Shown: piece by piece, positions 6,523-8,219 of the stretch
How the letters are laid out: each line of letters starts with the position of its first letter
How positions within the stretch are numbered: the stretch's first letter is position 1
Assembly (NCBI GenBank): GCA_002337215.1
Contig: DDFO01000054.1
Location: 16,934-25,152, forward strand
From: Phycisphaerales bacterium UBA1926
GTDB lineage: Bacteria > Planctomycetota > Phycisphaerae > Phycisphaerales > UBA1924
Length of the DNA stretch: 8,219 nucleotides
Direction: 5' to 3'
The notes under the pieces: model-generated
Told to the model about the DNA's origin: nothing
What the model saw: only the letters and a program-made list of their open reading frames with translations
Database searches by the model: none
Program-made: the position numbers and the translations under genes

Positions 6523-7140
6523 ATGCGGCGGATGCTCGTGAGATCGGCGGTTTGTGGAGTGGTGCTCGCGGGGCTCGGACTCGCGGGCTGCGAGACATCA
6601 CCGGTCTCGAACCGGACGCCTTCGCCGACGCGGCGGGTGGGCGAGACGCAGACGCTGGAGACGCGCCGGCTGAACCAGCGGGACCTCGAAGATTTCGCGG
6701 CCGAGCTCGCGGACGGGTTGATCCGGTCGGGCCGACTCGTCGCGTTCGATGATCAGGGTCCTCCTTTGGTGCTCATCTCGCGCTTTGTCAACGAGGGTGG
6801 GCGGGGCACGATGCACATCGATCGCAACCGGGTGTTCGCCCGGGTGCTCGATGCGATGAACAGAGCCGGGGTCGCGACGGCGTATGTGGATGATGATCCG
6901 ACGGTGGAGGCGATCCGCCGCGAGGCGCGAGCCGCGGGGCGTGCGGTGCCCGAGCCTGACTATTCGGTGGTGCTTCGGGTGTATGAGGACGTGGCGAGCG
7001 TCGGGAACATCAGCGAATTTCAGTACATCCTGCAGATGCAGGTCGCGGCGCTCGATGGGCCTCGGGTGGGGACGATGGTCTGGAGCGAGGAGCGGGTGAT
7101 CGCCAAGCAATCGCCTCGGGGCGGGGTGATCGGGCCCTGA
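6523..7140 (+). CDS. lpoB: LpoB-like penicillin-binding-protein activator lipoprotein
   Basis: A 205-residue predicted outer-membrane lipoprotein. In E. coli, LpoB (213 residues) reaches through the wall to stimulate PBP1B. Lipobox L20-A21-G22-C23. A Pro/Ser/Thr/Arg linker spans about 24-50, and the globular domain starts near the helix NQRDLEDFAAELADGLIRSG (51-70). The first core strand and following helix are PLVLISRFVNEGG (81-93) and DRNRVFARVLDAM (100-112). The hallmark ending YILQMQVAALDG (168-179), then GTMVWSEERVIAKQ (183-196), parallels E. coli 'LQMQLMLVQTGEIIWSG'. The frame is open from 6415, but ATG 6523 has GGG at 6515-6517 and gives a proper signal peptide. The gap from the YcfL-like stop is 73 bases. 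It could be a more general LpoB/FlgO-like protein whose partner is not PBP1B. Confidence 0.85.
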   Translation: MRRMLVRSAVCGVVLAGLGLAGCETSPVSNRTPSPTRRVGETQTLETRRLNQRDLEDFAAELADGLIRSGRLVAFDDQGPPLVLISRFVNEGGRGTMHIDRNRVFARVLDAMNRAGVATAYVDDDPTVEAIRREARAAGRAVPEPDYSVVLRVYEDVASVGNISEFQYILQMQVAALDGPRVGTMVWSEERVIAKQSPRGGVIGP

Positions 7141-7333
7141 GTTGCGGCTCCCGTCTGTGGCCCCGATCGGATCCTCGGGGTGGGCATGACGGGTATGCCC
7201 CCGGGTCGGGGCGGTTCGTTGTCGGTCCCCGGCGGTGATGGCCGATATCCGGGGTATGACAGACGGATCGAACGAATTTCTGGCGGACGGGTTCGGGACG
7301 GACGGGCACGGGGGAGTGATTGGGACGGTGTGC

Positions 7334-8219
7334 ATGTCGATCGGGCTGACGAGGCCGTTTCTGGTTGGCATCGGTGGGTGCGGGATGTCTGCGCTCGCGC
7401 GGGTGCTGTCCGAGGATGGCGCGACGGTGCGCGGCTCGGACATGACCCCGAGCGATGTGACCCGGGGCCTCGACGAGGCCGGGATCGCGGTCGACTTTGA
7501 CCAATCGGGCGTTGCTTTGCCTGTCGACATCGATGGGGTGATTGTCTCGGCGGCGATCCGCCCGGATCACCCGCAGCATGTTGCCGCGGTGGAACGCGGG
7601 CTCGCGGTCTTTACCTACGCAGAGGCGCTGGGACGCTGTATGGGCGGTCGGACGGGGGTCTCGATCGCGGGGACGCACGGGAAGAGCACGACAACGGCGA
7701 TGCTCGGTTGCGTGCTTGCGGACGCGGGGCTCGACCCTGGCGTGATCGTTGGTGCGTCGTGCGGGCAGCTCGCCGGCGGGGCGCTCGCGACGGGTGCGCG
7801 TCGGGGCATGCCCGGCGGCGCGGGGTTCCGGCTTGGTGCGAAGGCGGTCCCAGCGGGACCTCTGACGGGCAAGCCCGGGTTCCTGCTCGCGGAAGCCTGC
7901 GAGTTCAATCGGTCGTTCCATCACCACAGGCCCGTGATCGGTGCGGTGATGAATGTCGAGGCGGACCACCTAGATATCTACGGCTCGCTCGACGCGGTCG
8001 TGGAGGCGTTCGCGGGATTCGCGGCGTTGCTCCCGGCTGAGGAAGAGGGCGGGCGGCTGCTGATCGGGCACGACGGTGCGCATCGCCGTGAGATCACCGC
8101 CGGCCTGGGCTGCGCGATCGAGACGATCGGTTTCAGCCCCGCAGCGGACTGGGTCGTGTCGCACGATGCGGGTTCTGGCGGCGTCTCGATCGAGGGCCCC
8201 GGCGGGGTGCGCACGGGTT
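7334..8219 (+). CDS. murC: UDP-N-acetylmuramate--L-alanine ligase, N-terminal part (runs off window)
   Basis: A cytoplasmic ligase that joins L-alanine to UDP-MurNAc using ATP, the first step of building the peptidoglycan stem peptide. 295 residues are visible of about 460-500 expected. The nucleotide-sugar-binding loop VGIGGCGMSALA spans 11-22, and the P-loop GTHGKSTTTAML spans 113-124. The Mur signature AEACEFNRSF lies at 186-195, and NVEADHLDIYGS at 207-218. The EACE and HLDIY forms identify MurC rather than MurD, E or F. I chose ATG 7334, with GGGA at 7322-7325, because residue 1 then falls just before the conserved domain. In-frame GTG 7328, GTG 7316 and ATG 7256 also exist, the last without a well-spaced ribosome site. 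A Gly/Ala-rich stretch at about 150-180 looks longer than usual. It follows the lpoB-like gene after 193 bases. Confidence 0.95.
   Translation, partial: MSIGLTRPFLVGIGGCGMSALARVLSEDGATVRGSDMTPSDVTRGLDEAGIAVDFDQSGVALPVDIDGVIVSAAIRPDHPQHVAAVERGLAVFTYAEALGRCMGGRTGVSIAGTHGKSTTTAMLGCVLADAGLDPGVIVGASCGQLAGGALATGARRGMPGGAGFRLGAKAVPAGPLTGKPGFLLAEACEFNRSFHHHRPVIGAVMNVEADHLDIYGSLDAVVEAFAGFAALLPAEEEGGRLLIGHDGAHRREITAGLGCAIETIGFSPAADWVVSHDAGSGGVSIEGPGGVRTG

Noticed and set aside
5642..6601. Minus-strand open frame of about 320 codons across the lipoprotein genes
   Set aside because: Pro/Arg/Ser-rich with no motif and antisense to three well-supported genes; shadow.
7219..7249. TTGTCG ... GATATC as a murC promoter
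   Set aside because: The spacer is 19 bases and the -10 match is poor; murC may instead be read through from the operon or use an unrecognised promoter.
7010..7969. Minus-strand open frame of about 320 codons over the lpoB-murC junction
   Set aside because: Arg/His/Pro-rich shadow opposite the murC motifs.

Overview
The window looks like a piece of a GC-rich (roughly two-thirds GC by eye) chromosome from a planctomycete, most likely class Phycisphaerae. Two things point there. One is the large secreted FG-GAP protein whose C-terminus carries the paired 'ADI..PFGV.DL.DI..F.SAF' dockerin-like repeats common in that class. The other is the neighbouring EF-hand protein, which ends in a planctomycete-style dockerin-like pair. 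The taxonomic call is inference from protein style; there is no rRNA or other direct marker.

Layout. (1) 1-158: leader with several GC-rich palindromes and no gene seen. (2) 159-3101 (+): a 980-residue exported protein with an N-terminal calcium-type repeat, a beta-rich region, FG-GAP/VCBS propeller loops and a C-terminal dockerin-like pair. (3) 3134-3162: a bidirectional terminator between convergent genes. (4) 3215-4171 (-): an exported or membrane-anchored protein with six EF-hand loops. (5) 4277-4304 terminator and 4315-4388 tRNA-Met(CAU), both on the minus strand, with a possible -10 box at 4403-4408. (6) 4495-7140 (+): three consecutive lipoprotein genes. They are a COG3014-like protein, a YcfL/DUF1425-like protein and an LpoB-like penicillin-binding-protein activator. 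(7) From about 7334 to the window end (+): the N-terminal 295 residues of MurC, running off the edge.

How the genes work together. The three lipoproteins form a set known from gammaproteobacteria, where ycfL sits beside lpoB and COG3014 proteins are found in the same neighbourhood. LpoB there activates the peptidoglycan synthase PBP1B from the outer membrane. Finding this set directly upstream of murC, a cytoplasmic peptidoglycan-precursor ligase, in planctomycete-like DNA suggests an envelope module controlling wall synthesis in a phylum once thought to lack peptidoglycan. This is the most interesting part of the window. The 5' half (secreted propeller protein and EF-hand protein) reads as calcium-dependent extracellular or periplasmic proteins with no evident link to the wall genes.

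Most other open frames are shadows created by high GC. No insertion sequence, CRISPR array, phage gene or rRNA is visible.
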